A stretch of DNA of 64,000 nucleotides from Actinospineispora acaciae DSM 45401 (GTDB lineage Bacteria; Actinomycetota; Actinomycetes; Mycobacteriales; Pseudonocardiaceae): the NCBI RefSeq assembly GCF_000620785.1, contig NZ_JIAI01000019.1:37226-101225 (forward strand), written 5' to 3'. The first letter of the stretch is position 1. Each line of letters starts with the position of its first letter. The position numbers were made by a program, and so were the translations under genes. The notes beneath the pieces were generated by a model. That model was not told the origin of the DNA. It did not search any database and saw only the letters and a list, made by a program, of their open reading frames with translations. This document shows, in pieces, positions 1 through 8,681 of the stretch.

Positions 1-107
1 CGCCGGCCGCCGCGCCGGAGGACGACGACGAGGACCCGGAGCTGGCCGCGTACAACAGGATGCTCGCCCAGCTCGCGGCCCAGGACGCCCAGGAAGCCCG
101 GCGCTAG
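1..107 (+). CDS. C-terminal end of an unrecognised protein (5' truncated by window)
   Basis: An open frame runs into the window from the left edge and stops at TAG 105-107. The visible tail is acidic and then alanine/glutamine rich, with a helical segment containing ELAAYNRMLAQLAAQDA. Nothing upstream is available, so the function cannot be assigned. The gap of about 36 bp to the next gene and the same strand allow co-transcription with the epimerase-family gene. Confidence 0.5.
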   Translation, partial: PAAAPEDDDEDPELAAYNRMLAQLAAQDAQEARR

Positions 108-143
108 CGCTACTGTTCGACAGTTCGGTAATCGGAGGTGGAT

Positions 144-1427
144 GTGCCCGGAGCGCGGCTCGGTGCGGCGCCCGGTGACCGGCCGGGGCAGGCGCACTGG
201 TTGGCCGCCGAGACGGAGCGGCTGCTCGAGTTCGCGGAGGGGTCCTGGCACCCGCTCGGCGGGTTCGGGCGCCAGGACGACTGCGGCAAGCGGGTGATCA
301 CCGCGCCCGTCGAGCTCTGGCTGACCGGCCGGATGACGCACGTCTACGCGCTCGGCGAGCTGCTCGGTTACCCCGGCAGCGCGGAGTTGGCCGAGCACGG
401 GCTGGCGGCGCTGCACGGGCTGATGCGCGACGAGGAGCACGGCGGCTGGTACCCGGAGGTGGCCTGGGGCGGCCCCGCCAACACCGACAAGCCGTTCTAC
501 CAACACGCGTTCGTCCTGCTGGCCGCCGCGAGTGGCACGCTGGCCGGGCTGCCGCACGCCCGCGAGCTGCTGGACTCCGCGCTGGCACTGGTCGACGAGC
601 GGTTCTGGTCCGAGGCCGAGGGCATGGTGATCGAGACCTGGGACCGGGGCTTCACCACCGCCGAGCCGTACCGGGGCGTGAACGCCACCATGCACGGCGT
701 GGAGGCCTTCCTGGCCGCCGCGGACGCGCTGGACGCCGGTGGGGACGCCGCCGGTGGCGAGCTGTGGCGGCGGCGCGCGCTGCGGATGACCGAGCGGGTG
801 GTCACCGGGTTCGCCGCACCGCACGGATGGCGCATCCCCGAGCACTACGACGAACGCTGGCACCCGCTGCCGGACTACAACATCGACCACCCGGACCACC
901 CGTTCCGCCCGTACGGCTCGACGGTCGGGCACGGCCTGGAGTGGTCCCGGCTGTGCCTGCACCTGCACGCCGCGCTCGGCGCGAGCGCACCGGACTGGCT
1001 GGTCGAGGACGCGCGCGGGCTGTTCGACACGGCGGTGCGGGACGGCTGGGCGGTGGACGGCGCGGACGGTTTCGTCTACACGGTGGACTGGGACGGCAAG
1101 CCGGTGGTGCGCCAGCGGATGCACTGGGTGCTGGCCGAGGCGGTGTGCACGGCGGCCACCCTGTACGCGGTGAGCGGGGACGAGGAGTACCGGCGGCGCT
1201 ACCAGGCCTGGTGGGACTACGCCGAGACGTACCTGGTCGACCGCGAGTGCGGCTCCTGGCACCACGAGCTGGACGGCCACAACCGCCCGGCCGCGACGGT
1301 CTGGCCGGGCAAGTCGGACGCCTACCACGCCGTGCAGGCCACCCTGCTGCCCCGGCTGCCGTTGCGCGGCTCGGTGGCGCGCGCGGTGTCCGACGCGCTG
1401 GCCGCCGGCGAGATCGCGCCGCTGTGA
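144..1427 (+). CDS. AGE-family (N-acylglucosamine 2-epimerase-like) sugar isomerase/epimerase
   Basis: This is a soluble protein of about 427 residues with the repeated Trp/His-rich helical hairpins of the (alpha/alpha)6-barrel AGE fold, e.g. LTGRMTHVYALGELLG near the N terminus and an ARG/ARA-HxxE-type C-terminal half. AGE members interconvert N-acylglucosamine/N-acylmannosamine or act as mannose, cellobiose or sulfoquinovose isomerases. The substrate here cannot be read from sequence. An in-frame GTG at 138 overlaps the GGAGG at 134-138, so the GTG at 144, 5 nt after that GGAGG, is the better start. The next gene (LCP) begins 111 bp downstream with its own RBS. Confidence 0.8.
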   Translation: MPGARLGAAPGDRPGQAHWLAAETERLLEFAEGSWHPLGGFGRQDDCGKRVITAPVELWLTGRMTHVYALGELLGYPGSAELAEHGLAALHGLMRDEEHGGWYPEVAWGGPANTDKPFYQHAFVLLAAASGTLAGLPHARELLDSALALVDERFWSEAEGMVIETWDRGFTTAEPYRGVNATMHGVEAFLAAADALDAGGDAAGGELWRRRALRMTERVVTGFAAPHGWRIPEHYDERWHPLPDYNIDHPDHPFRPYGSTVGHGLEWSRLCLHLHAALGASAPDWLVEDARGLFDTAVRDGWAVDGADGFVYTVDWDGKPVVRQRMHWVLAEAVCTAATLYAVSGDEEYRRRYQAWWDYAETYLVDRECGSWHHELDGHNRPAATVWPGKSDAYHAVQATLLPRLPLRGSVARAVSDALAAGEIAPL

Positions 1428-1538
1428 CCGGCCCGCGCGCCTGACGTACCAGTCACAGTTTGGGCACCATCGCAACCTGACGCCGACGGCGTACGTCTTT
1501 ACCTTCGAGGGCGCGTCAACGTGTGAGGGGTGTCGGCG

Positions 1539-2705
1539 ATGAACCGTGGCGATGGCGGGCCCAGGCCTTGGGGCCGGCCTCCGCCGCCGCCGGGTCGTCC
1601 ACCGCCGCCTCCGCCGCCCCGGTACCCGTACGCCCCTCGGCAGCCCCCCGGCCCGCCGAGGCGCCCGCCGCCCGCGCAGCAGGGCTGGCAGCGCGGGGGC
1701 GTCATCCCGCCGGGGCAGCAGGGTCCGCCCCGGACGCCGCCGCAGCGCCCGGTCCGACCGGTCCGCCGAGCGCGGTGGGGCCGGCGGCTGCTCACCTTCC
1801 TGCTGGCGCTCGTGCTGGTGCTGATCGGCGTCGGCGGCTACCTGGACACCAGGCTGACCCGCACCGCCGCGCTGACCGGCTACTCCGGCCGCCCGGTGAG
1901 CAAGGGCACCAACTGGCTGATCGTGGGCTCGGACAGCCGCGCCGACCTCACCGAGCAGCAGGAACAGGCGCTGGCCACCGGCAACGCGTCCGGCGCGCGC
2001 ACCGACACGATCATGTTGCTGCACACCGGCAGCTCGGGCACCACTTTGATCAGCTTGCCGCGCGACTCGCTGGTCTCGATCCCCGGCAAGGGCAAGAACA
2101 AGCTCAACGCCGCGTTCGCCTTCGGCGGCCCCAAGCTGCTCACCCAGACCGTGGAGCAGGCCACCGGGCTGCGCATCGACCACTACGCCGAGATCGGCTT
2201 CGAAGGCTTCGTCAAGGTGGTCGACGCGGTGGGCGGTGTCGACATGTGCATCCCCGAGGCCATGAAGGACCCGCTGGCCGGCCTGAACGTCAAGGCCGGC
2301 TGCCAGAAGCTGGACGGCCAGACCGCACTCGGCTACGTCCGCAGCCGAGCCACCCCCCGCGCCGACCTGGACCGCATCGAGCACCAGCGCCAGTTCCTGT
2401 CCGCGCTGATGAAACAGGTGGTCAACCCGCTGACCCTGCTCAACCCGTTCCGCGTGTTCGGCCTGACCCAAGCCATGCCCGGCGCGGTCACCGTAGGCGC
2501 CGAAGACCACGTCTGGCACCTCGCCGGCCTGGCCCTCGCCATGCGCGAGCTCTCCGGAGGCGGCGGCATCACCACCACCGCCCCCATAGCCGGCCTGGGC
2601 CAGGTCAACGGCACCTCCGTGGTCCGCTGGGACACCACCCGCGCCAAAGCCCTCTTCAACGCGCTGGCCCAGGACCAGTCCGTCCCCAAGTCCGCCCTCG
2701 GCTAG
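1539..2705 (+). CDS. LytR-CpsA-Psr (LCP) family cell-wall polymer ligase
   Basis: A 388-residue membrane-anchored enzyme. It starts with a cytoplasmic Pro/Arg/Gly-rich tail (about residues 1-80), followed by one transmembrane helix (about 84-104, LLTFLLALVLVLIGVGG) and an extracytoplasmic LCP domain (about 130-300). Family landmarks include GSDSR, the arginine-rich RTDTIML, the SLPRDSLVSIPG strand and YVRSR. LCP proteins transfer undecaprenyl-linked glycopolymers such as arabinogalactan or teichoic acids to peptidoglycan. The start ATG 1539 has GAGGGG at 1525-1530, which favours it over the in-frame GTG at 1530. The gene ends at a GAGTCGGG-type repeat that separates it from the convergent Ku gene. 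Confidence 0.9.
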   Translation: MNRGDGGPRPWGRPPPPPGRPPPPPPPRYPYAPRQPPGPPRRPPPAQQGWQRGGVIPPGQQGPPRTPPQRPVRPVRRARWGRRLLTFLLALVLVLIGVGGYLDTRLTRTAALTGYSGRPVSKGTNWLIVGSDSRADLTEQQEQALATGNASGARTDTIMLLHTGSSGTTLISLPRDSLVSIPGKGKNKLNAAFAFGGPKLLTQTVEQATGLRIDHYAEIGFEGFVKVVDAVGGVDMCIPEAMKDPLAGLNVKAGCQKLDGQTALGYVRSRATPRADLDRIEHQRQFLSALMKQVVNPLTLLNPFRVFGLTQAMPGAVTVGAEDHVWHLAGLALAMRELSGGGGITTTAPIAGLGQVNGTSVVRWDTTRAKALFNALAQDQSVPKSALG

Positions 2706-2754
2706 CCCGCGAGTCGGGGATTTTGTCAGGGTGAGTCGCGGATTCGGTCAGCCC
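2706..2754. repeat. Intergenic GAGTCGGG repeat, copy 1 (TTTTGTCA subtype)
   Basis: CCCGCGAGTCGGG is followed by an ATTTTGTCAGGGTGAGTCG-like second half. The inverse complement of the same motif occurs at 18258-18304. It sits between the convergent LCP and Ku genes and overlaps the Ku stop codon. Its function is unknown; placement suggests a role in transcription termination or a mobile miniature repeat. Confidence 0.7.
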
Positions 2755-3668
2755 GCGCGGCGCCCTCGGCGGGGCTTGCCGGTGTCCGCCTCGGAGTCCG
2801 ACTTCTTGGAAGACTTCGACTTCGAGGACTTCGACGACTTGCCGGACGAGCCGCGCTGGCTCGGCACCGGCGGCGTGCCGGACGCCTCCTTGGCGGCCTC
2901 CACGCTCTGCTGCAGCGCGGTGAGCAAGTCGGTCATGCTGTCCGCGCCGTCCCCACCGGCCGCCGCCGGTGCGGGTGCCGGCCGCGCGTCCCCCTCGGCA
3001 CGCTTGCGCTCGATCAGCTCCTCCACGGCCGTCAGGTAGTCGTCGGAGAACCGCGTCGGGTCGAACTCCGCACCCAGGCTGTCCACCAGCGAGGCCGCCA
3101 TCTGCATCTCCTGGGTGCGCAGTTCCACCTCGGCGTCCAGGATCTCGAACTCCGGCTCGCGCACCTCGTCGGGCCAGAGCATGGTCTGCAGCACGATCAC
3201 GTTGTCCCGCACCCGCAGCAGCGCCAGCGTCTCCCGCTGCCGCAGCGACACCTTGACCACCGCCATCCGGTCGGTCTGCCGCAGCGCCTCGCGCAACAGC
3301 GCGTACGGCTTGACCGCCTTGGTCTCCGGCTCCAGGTAGTAGCTCTTCTCGAACAGCAGCGGGTCCACCTGGTCGGCCGGCACGAACTCCACGACCTCGA
3401 TCTCGCGGCTGCCCGAGGCCGGCAGCGACTCCAGGTCGCCCTCGTCCAGCGTGATCAGCTGGCCGTCCTCCGTCTCGTACCCCTTCACGATGTCCGCGTA
3501 GTCGACCTCGTTGCCGCAGACGGTGCAGAACCGCTTGTACCGGATCCGACCCCCGTCCACCCCGTGTACCTGATGGAACCGGATGTCGTGGCTGGCCGTT
3601 GCCGAGTACAGCTTGACCGGAACGCTCACCAGGCCGAACGACACGGCGCCGCTCCACATCGCGCGCAT
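2748..3668 (-). CDS. ku: Ku protein, non-homologous end joining
   Basis: A 306-residue bacterial Ku homodimer subunit that would bind DNA double-strand ends and recruit an ATP-dependent ligase. It opens with the family signature MRAMWSGAVSFGLVSVPVKLY, then RFCTVCG, EIEVVEFVPADQVDPLLFEKSYYL and ALLRVRDNVIVLQTMLWPDE. The C terminus is an extended Ser/Lys-rich tail (about residues 270-306), as in many actinobacterial Ku proteins, where it aids DNA binding. ATG 3668 has a strong GGGGGAGGAG 6 nt upstream; the open frame continues far upstream only as an antisense shadow of the ligase. It is divergent from the ligase gene across 57 bp that must hold both promoters. Confidence 0.95.
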   Translation of the reverse strand: MRAMWSGAVSFGLVSVPVKLYSATASHDIRFHQVHGVDGGRIRYKRFCTVCGNEVDYADIVKGYETEDGQLITLDEGDLESLPASGSREIEVVEFVPADQVDPLLFEKSYYLEPETKAVKPYALLREALRQTDRMAVVKVSLRQRETLALLRVRDNVIVLQTMLWPDEVREPEFEILDAEVELRTQEMQMAASLVDSLGAEFDPTRFSDDYLTAVEELIERKRAEGDARPAPAPAAAGGDGADSMTDLLTALQQSVEAAKEASGTPPVPSQRGSSGKSSKSSKSKSSKKSDSEADTGKPRRGRRAG

Positions 3669-3725
3669 GCCGGGCTCCTCCCCCTGGACAGCCGCTTCAG
3701 CGGTCTCTGGTGACAGCATGATGGT

Positions 3726-4652
3726 GTGGACCCCATGCTCGCCACCCCCGGACCGCTTCCGATCGGTCCGGAGTGGTGCTACGAGGTGAAGTGGGACGGC
3801 ATGCGGCTGCTCGCCGACGTGACGGCCGACCGGCTGCGCCTGACCAGCCGCACCGGCCGGGACATGACCGCGCACTTCCCCGAGCTGGCCGAGCTGGCCA
3901 CCGTGGCCCCCGACGCGCTGCTGGACGGCGAGGTGGTGCTCCTCACCGGCGGGGCGCCGTCGTTCACCGCGCTGGCCGACAGGTTCCACCGGGTGCCCAC
4001 CGCCGCCGAGGTGGCCGCCCGCCCCGCCGTGTACATGGCCTTCGACCTGCTGCGGCTCTACGGGGTGTCGCTGCTGGACCGCCCGCTGGAGGAGCGGCGG
4101 GCCACCCTGGAGCGCCTGGAGCTGGCGGAGCTGGCCAGGGTCCGGCTGTCCCCGGTGTACGACGACGGCGCCGCGCTGCTCACCGCCACCGTCGAGCAGG
4201 GCCTTGAGGGCGTGGTGGCCAAGCGACGCGACTCGGTGTACCGGGACGGCCAGCGCAGCCGTTCCTGGATCAAGGTCGCGCACCGGCGCACCCAGGACTG
4301 CCTGGTCGGCGGCTGGCGCCCGGAGCGCACCCACCCGTCCCGGATCGGCGGCCTGCTGCTCGGGGTTCCCGACGCCGACGGATCGCTGCTCTTCGCCGGC
4401 AGGGTCGGCTCCGGGGTGGGCGGCGACGCGACCCAGCGTGCGCTGCGCGAGCAGCTGGAGGGCCTCGCGCTGGAGCAACCGCCGTTCGCCGAGGAGCTGC
4501 CCCGGTTGGACGCGGCGGGCGCCCGCTGGTGCGAACCGAGGCTGGTGGTCGAGGTCAGCCACACCGGCTGGACCGAGGGGCACCGGCTGCGCCATCCGGT
4601 GCTGCGCGGGCTCCGGCCGGACGTAGATCCGGGTACCGTCACCCGAACCTGA
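3726..4652 (+). CDS. ATP-dependent DNA ligase (LigD-type ligase domain, stand-alone)
   Basis: A 308-residue ligase. The nucleotidyl-lysine motif reads YEVKWDGMR (Lys22). Further motifs are LDGEVV, VYMAFDLL, EGVVAKR and WIKV, followed by an OB-fold domain with LLLGV and SHTGWTEGHRLRHPVLRGLR. It covers only the ligase module of LigD, with no polymerase or phosphoesterase domain. Its divergent pairing with Ku indicates a role in end joining. The GTG start at 3726 has only a poor RBS; ATG 3735 (Met-4) is an alternative. Confidence 0.92.
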   Translation: MDPMLATPGPLPIGPEWCYEVKWDGMRLLADVTADRLRLTSRTGRDMTAHFPELAELATVAPDALLDGEVVLLTGGAPSFTALADRFHRVPTAAEVAARPAVYMAFDLLRLYGVSLLDRPLEERRATLERLELAELARVRLSPVYDDGAALLTATVEQGLEGVVAKRRDSVYRDGQRSRSWIKVAHRRTQDCLVGGWRPERTHPSRIGGLLLGVPDADGSLLFAGRVGSGVGGDATQRALREQLEGLALEQPPFAEELPRLDAAGARWCEPRLVVEVSHTGWTEGHRLRHPVLRGLRPDVDPGTVTRT

Positions 4653-4766
4653 GCCGATTTCACCCTATTGTGTGAGCCGTTCACCTCTCGTGCCGGTTTG
4701 AGGCAGTGCGTTGTGGAGCAGTCGCGACCACTATGGCTGCCGACCGCACGATCAAGGGAGGGCGCT

Positions 4767-5003
4767 GTGGACTTCCAGTCCCTGGTGAGCAAGGCGAAAG
4801 ACCTGCTCGGCAAGCACGACGACAAGGTCGACAAGGCGATCGACAAGGCCGGCGACGCGGCCAAGAAGAAGTTCCAGGGTCACGACGAGCAGATCGACAA
4901 GGTGACCCAGGCGGGCAAGGACTACGACTTCAGCGGCGGGCAGCAACAACAGCAGCAACAGCCGCCCCCGCCCCAGCAGCCGCCCCCGCCGGAGTCGCGC
5001 TGA
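4767..5003 (+). CDS. MT0933-like antitoxin-family small protein
   Basis: A 78-residue protein. The first about 50 residues are a charged amphipathic helix-rich segment (AKDLLGKHDDKVDKAIDKAGDAAKK, given here in parts), typical of the Rv0909/MT0933 antitoxin family. The tail is Gln7 followed by alternating Pro and Gln runs. GTG 4767 has GGGAGGG just upstream (4756-4762); the longer open frame from 4668 lacks support. In mycobacteria the homologue pairs with a toxin (Rv0910-like, SRPBCC fold). No such gene is adjacent here, so the toxin partner is either distant or absent and an antitoxin role is only inferred. Confidence 0.75.
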   Translation: MDFQSLVSKAKDLLGKHDDKVDKAIDKAGDAAKKKFQGHDEQIDKVTQAGKDYDFSGGQQQQQQQPPPPQQPPPPESR

Positions 5004-5050
5004 GTCGCCCTAACGGACCTGCCGAGTAGGTCGGGCGCGCTCCGGCTACC

Positions 5051-5635
5051 GTGACGCGGGTGACCGCGATGTTGAGCTGGCAGGGCGACGGCGGCAGAGC
5101 CCTGGAGAGCGCCCGGGTGCTGCTCGGTGGTGGTGGGATCCGTGCCCTGGGCCGGATGGTCAGGGCGCCGCTGGACGCCCCGGCGTTCACCGCCTCCTAC
5201 CGGTTGTTCGTGGACGAGGACGGCGTGCTCGCCCGGCTGTCGGTGACCAGCGCGACGGCCGAGCGGGAGCGCAACCTGACGCTGAACCACACCGAGGACG
5301 GCTACTGGCTGCTGGACACCGGCTCCGGCGGCTCGCGGGCGGAGTTCGACGGCGCCCTGGACGTGGACCTGCAGTACAGCCCGCTCTACAACACGCTGCC
5401 GATCCGCCGCCTCGGCCTGCACCGGGAGAGCCTCGACCACGAGCTGCCGATGGTGTTCGTGTCGCTGCCCACCCTGGAGGTGGAGGTGACCGAGCAGCGC
5501 TACCGCACGGTCTCCACCCTGGACGCCGACGGCCGCTCGGTAGTCAACTTCAGCGCCGGCACGTTCGTAGCCGACATCACCGTCGACTCCGACGCCCTAG
5601 TCCTCGACTACCCCGGCATCGCCACCCGCATCTAG
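5051..5635 (+). CDS. Putative glycolipid-binding family protein (DUF1089 fold)
   Basis: About 194 residues with the conserved segment YSPLYNTLPIRRLGL, then FVSLPTLEVEVTEQRY and a terminal YPGIATRI. These match the putative glycolipid-binding (PF06475-type) family as I recall it. No signal peptide is visible, and members are predicted soluble beta-rich proteins of unproven function. The start could be GTG 5051, GTG 5060 or ATG 5069; none has a clear RBS. The gene ends just before a GAGTCGGG inverted-repeat element and is convergent with prephenate dehydrogenase. Confidence 0.75.
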   Translation: MTRVTAMLSWQGDGGRALESARVLLGGGGIRALGRMVRAPLDAPAFTASYRLFVDEDGVLARLSVTSATAERERNLTLNHTEDGYWLLDTGSGGSRAEFDGALDVDLQYSPLYNTLPIRRLGLHRESLDHELPMVFVSLPTLEVEVTEQRYRTVSTLDADGRSVVNFSAGTFVADITVDSDALVLDYPGIATRI

Positions 5636-5672
5636 CCCACCGCCCGTACCCCCGTCCGCCCGTACCCCCCGT

Positions 5673-5772
5673 CCGCGAGTCGGGCGTCTCAGCACAGTGA
5701 GTCGCGTGTTTCGGCACATTCTCGGGTGTGCTGAGACGCCCGACTCGGTGTGCTCAGGCGCCCGACTCGCGG
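5673..5772. repeat. Intergenic GAGTCGGG repeat, copy 2 (CTCAGCACA subtype, large inverted repeat)
   Basis: Positions 5676-5696 and 5727-5747 form a perfect 21-bp inverted repeat built on CGAGTCGGGCG plus CTCAGCACA. A further arm at 5759-5772 is a perfect 14-bp complement of 5673-5686. The block lies between convergent genes and touches the prephenate dehydrogenase stop. It could fold into alternative strong hairpins, compatible with a bidirectional terminator. Copy 4 (26561-26664) is of the same subtype. Confidence 0.8.
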
Positions 5773-5775
5773 GGG

Positions 5776-6720
5776 TTAGGACGGGGTCCAGCCGGTGAGG
5801 ACGTGGCCGGTGTGGGCTAGGGCGCGGAGGTCGGCGAGGGGGGTGTGGCGGGGGACGGTGGTTTCGGGCGCGGACTTTGCCTGGTGCCAGAGTTCGCGGG
5901 CTCGGTGGCCGGCGTTGATGGTGGCGGCCAGGCCGCCGGTGGAGGCCAGCGAGCCACGGGCCGCGCCGAGGCGGCCTAGCGCGTCGTCCACCGCCGGCAA
6001 CAACCCAGAACGGTTGCCTTCGCACATGGCCAGGACCAGCTCGGGGCGGGTGTCCATCACCCGGGTGGCGTCCGCGAACGAGCCGGCGGCCAGGGTCAGT
6101 GCGAGCTCCCCGCCGTCCTCCGCCGCGACGGTGGCGAGCACGGCGGCCAGCAGGTGCGGCAGGTGGGAGATGCGGGCCACGGCGGCGTCGTGGTCCTCCG
6201 CGCCGGCCGGCACAACCCGCCCGCCGCAGTCCCAGGCCAGCTCGGCCACGTCCGCCCACACCTCGGGGTCCAGCCCGTCGTCGGCGGCCACCACCCAGTT
6301 CGCGCCCTGGAACAGCCCGGCGGAGCCGGCCGCCCAGCCGGACTCCTCGGTGCCGGCCATCGGGTGCCCGCCCACGTACCGGGCCTCCGGGGCGTGTGCG
6401 CGCACCGCGTCGCGCATCGCGGCCTGCACGCTGACCACGTCGGTCAGCCGGCACTCCGGGGCCACCGCGCGGACCTGGCGCAGCACGTCCGGCACCGCGG
6501 TCAGCGGCACCGCGAGCACCACCAGCGCGTCCTCGGCCTTGGCCCGCTCCAGCGCCTGCTCGGTGCTCGCCGCGACGTCGTAGCCGTCCGCGCGCGCCGC
6601 CGCCGCGGTGGTCTCAGAAGCTGTGGATGCCCACACCGTGCGCCCGGCCGTCACGGCGGCCCGCGCCAGCGAGCCGCCGATGAGTCCGAGCCCGATGACG
6701 CAGATCGGCCGAGTCGTCAC
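5776..6720 (-). CDS. tyrA: Prephenate dehydrogenase
   Basis: A 314-residue NAD(P)-dependent enzyme converting prephenate to 4-hydroxyphenylpyruvate in tyrosine synthesis. The N-terminal Rossmann motif is VIGLGLIGGSLARA. The catalytic-domain landmarks are GGHPMAGTEESGW and RISHLPHLLAAVLA with the conserved His residues, followed by AAGSFADATRVMDTRPEL. The GTG at 6720 starts immediately before the Rossmann strand; longer forms of the frame run through poorly coding sequence. The 266 bp upstream to the next gene on the other strand hold the promoters. Confidence 0.92.
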   Translation of the reverse strand: MTTRPICVIGLGLIGGSLARAAVTAGRTVWASTASETTAAAARADGYDVAASTEQALERAKAEDALVVLAVPLTAVPDVLRQVRAVAPECRLTDVVSVQAAMRDAVRAHAPEARYVGGHPMAGTEESGWAAGSAGLFQGANWVVAADDGLDPEVWADVAELAWDCGGRVVPAGAEDHDAAVARISHLPHLLAAVLATVAAEDGGELALTLAAGSFADATRVMDTRPELVLAMCEGNRSGLLPAVDDALGRLGAARGSLASTGGLAATINAGHRARELWHQAKSAPETTVPRHTPLADLRALAHTGHVLTGWTPS

Positions 6721-6986
6721 GGCCGGGCAGCCTAACCCCACCGGCAGGGCCTCCCGCGCACCGCCTCGGATGTCACGGGGAGGTCTCAGTGCAATAACAG
6801 ACACGTTCGGGATACCGCTACTCGTGCGTAATCGACCATTCGGCGCACCTGGACGCACGGTAATCGGCGAGCTACTAACGCGCGAGGTTCTCGCGATCGC
6901 GCCTAGGTAGCTTGAGTCAGCGAGTTGTACCGACCGGCCGGGCGCCGGCGGTGACAGGTGACTTGCCAAGATCCGAGAGGGCGAAG

Positions 6987-7262
6987 ATGAGTGCTACCGC
7001 GGCGCTCCGCTCAGCCGCGCCGTCGATGCCGGTACACGGGCGATGCCACCGATGTGGCGAGCAGGTGATCGGATGTCGGGACGCAGAGGGACGGCTGGTG
7101 CCGGTTCATCCGGTCGCCGTGCCCGGCGGTGAGCTGATCATCAACGGTGACCAGTGCAAGATCGTCCAGGTGCTCTCGCCGCGCGAGGCATCGGCCGCCC
7201 AGCGGCGGGGCGACCTGGGCTTCATGCCGCACGGCAGGGTCTGTCGCCGGCTCGGGAACTAG
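6987..7262 (+). CDS. Small cysteine-containing protein of unknown function
   Basis: A 91-residue protein with CHRCGEQVIGC near residues 19-29, a VHPV segment, and further cysteines at DQCKIV and GRVCRR, which could make a small zinc site. I do not recognise a named family. ATG 6987 has GAGAGGG 6 nt upstream; the upstream in-frame ATG at 6912 has none. Its stop abuts the stop of the convergent amidohydrolase (7263) with no spacing. Confidence 0.6.
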   Translation: MSATAALRSAAPSMPVHGRCHRCGEQVIGCRDAEGRLVPVHPVAVPGGELIINGDQCKIVQVLSPREASAAQRRGDLGFMPHGRVCRRLGN

Positions 7263-8480
7263 TCAGCGCAGCGCATCCAGCGCGAGCGCCGCGTACATCG
7301 CCACCCCGTCGACCATCGCGGCCTCGTCGAACTGCACCCGGTTGGAGTGGTTGGGCGCGGCGTGGTCGGGGTCCAGGTGCGGCGGGCAGCCGCCCAGGAA
7401 CGCCAGCGCTCCCGGCACCCGGTTGAGCACGTAGGAGAAGTCCTCCGAACCCAGGATCGGGCTGGTCATCGGGCTCACCCGGTTCGGCCCGAGCACGGTG
7501 GCGGCCAGCTCGTCCACCCGCGCCGAGGCGGCGGCGTCGTTGACGGTGATCGGGTACCCGGGTTCGAGGAACACGCTGGCCGTGCAGCCGTAGGCGGCCG
7601 CCGTGTGCTGGCAGACCTGCCGCACCTGCTCGTGCAGGAAGGTCCGGGTGGGCTCGGTCAGGGTCCGCAGGGTGGCCTCCAGGTAGGCCGTGTCCGGGAT
7701 CACGTTCGACGTGGTGCCGGCCCGGATCTGGGCCACCGTGAGCACCGCCGGCTCCAGCGCCGTCACCCGCCGGGTGAGCATGGTCTGCAGGGCGCCGACC
7801 ATCGCCGCCGCCGAGGGCACCGGGTCCAGCGCGTCGTGCGGCGCCGAGGCGTGCCCGCCGCGCCCGCGCACCGTCACCCGCAGCACGTCCGCCGAGGCCA
7901 TGATCGGGCCCGGCCGGGTCTGGACGGTCCCGGTCGGCATGGTGGCGCTGATGTGCAGCGCGTACGCGGAGTCCGGGGTGCCGGCCGGCCCGGACGGCTC
8001 CAGCAGGCCCTCCTCGATCATGTGGCGGGCGCCGTGGTCGCCTTCCTCGCCGGGCTGGAACATCAGCAGCACCCGCCCGGCCAGCAGCTCGCGGCGGTCC
8101 GCCAGCAGCCGGGCCGCCGAGGCGAGCATCGCGACGTGCGTGTCGTGCCCGCACGCGTGCATCACGCCGTCGATCTCCGAGGTGAACGCCAGCCCGGTGC
8201 GCTCGGTCAGCGGCAGCGCGTCCATGTCCGCGCGCAGCAGCACCGTCGGCCCCGGCTTGTCGCCCTCCAGGACGGCGGTCACCGAGCTGCAGCTGCGCCC
8301 GGTGTGCACCTTCAGCGGCAGGTCGGCCAGCTCGTCGAGCACGGCCGTCCGGGTCATCGGCAACTCCAGGCCCAGCTCGGGGTTGCGGTGCAGCCGCCTG
8401 CGCAGCGCGACCGTGCGCGGCTGCACCGCGTGGGCGGCCGCGGTGAGCCCGGCGAGCCTGGGGTCGGAGTGATCCGGCAT
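7263..8480 (-). CDS. M20-family amidohydrolase/peptidase
   Basis: A 405-residue metal-dependent hydrolase of the IAA-amino acid hydrolase/hippurate hydrolase/N-acyl-amino acid deacylase group. Metal and catalytic landmarks are ACGHDTHVAML (about 110-119), FQPGEEGDHGARHMIEEG and GRGGHASAPHDALDPV in the dimerisation domain, plus SEDFSYVL near the end. It removes acyl groups from amino acids or similar amides; the substrate is unknown. ATG 8480 is preferred, with an in-frame ATG at 8498 adding six residues; neither has a strong RBS. It is divergent from the tadA-associated gene. Confidence 0.9.
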   Translation of the reverse strand: MPDHSDPRLAGLTAAAHAVQPRTVALRRRLHRNPELGLELPMTRTAVLDELADLPLKVHTGRSCSSVTAVLEGDKPGPTVLLRADMDALPLTERTGLAFTSEIDGVMHACGHDTHVAMLASAARLLADRRELLAGRVLLMFQPGEEGDHGARHMIEEGLLEPSGPAGTPDSAYALHISATMPTGTVQTRPGPIMASADVLRVTVRGRGGHASAPHDALDPVPSAAAMVGALQTMLTRRVTALEPAVLTVAQIRAGTTSNVIPDTAYLEATLRTLTEPTRTFLHEQVRQVCQHTAAAYGCTASVFLEPGYPITVNDAAASARVDELAATVLGPNRVSPMTSPILGSEDFSYVLNRVPGALAFLGGCPPHLDPDHAAPNHSNRVQFDEAAMVDGVAMYAALALDALR

Positions 8481-8681
8481 AGCCGTAAATCTTGGCATCC
8501 GCGCCGCCCGGACGCGGCCAGGCAGGACCGGTTTCCGAGGGTGCAGCCGAACGGGCGAACCCGCCGCTCGGCCGATGGGACAGACCGTTCGGCTGTTCGG
8601 TCGAATTAACGGCATCGGACCAACGGGTCAAGTTCTCGTTGTGGTTTGGAGCACATGCCGAAATGGGCTTACCGTGGAGAC

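Noticed and set aside
3669..4595. Upstream extension of the Ku open frame to about 615 residues
   Set aside because: It is antisense to the ligase, has no family similarity, and the strong RBS sits before ATG 3668.
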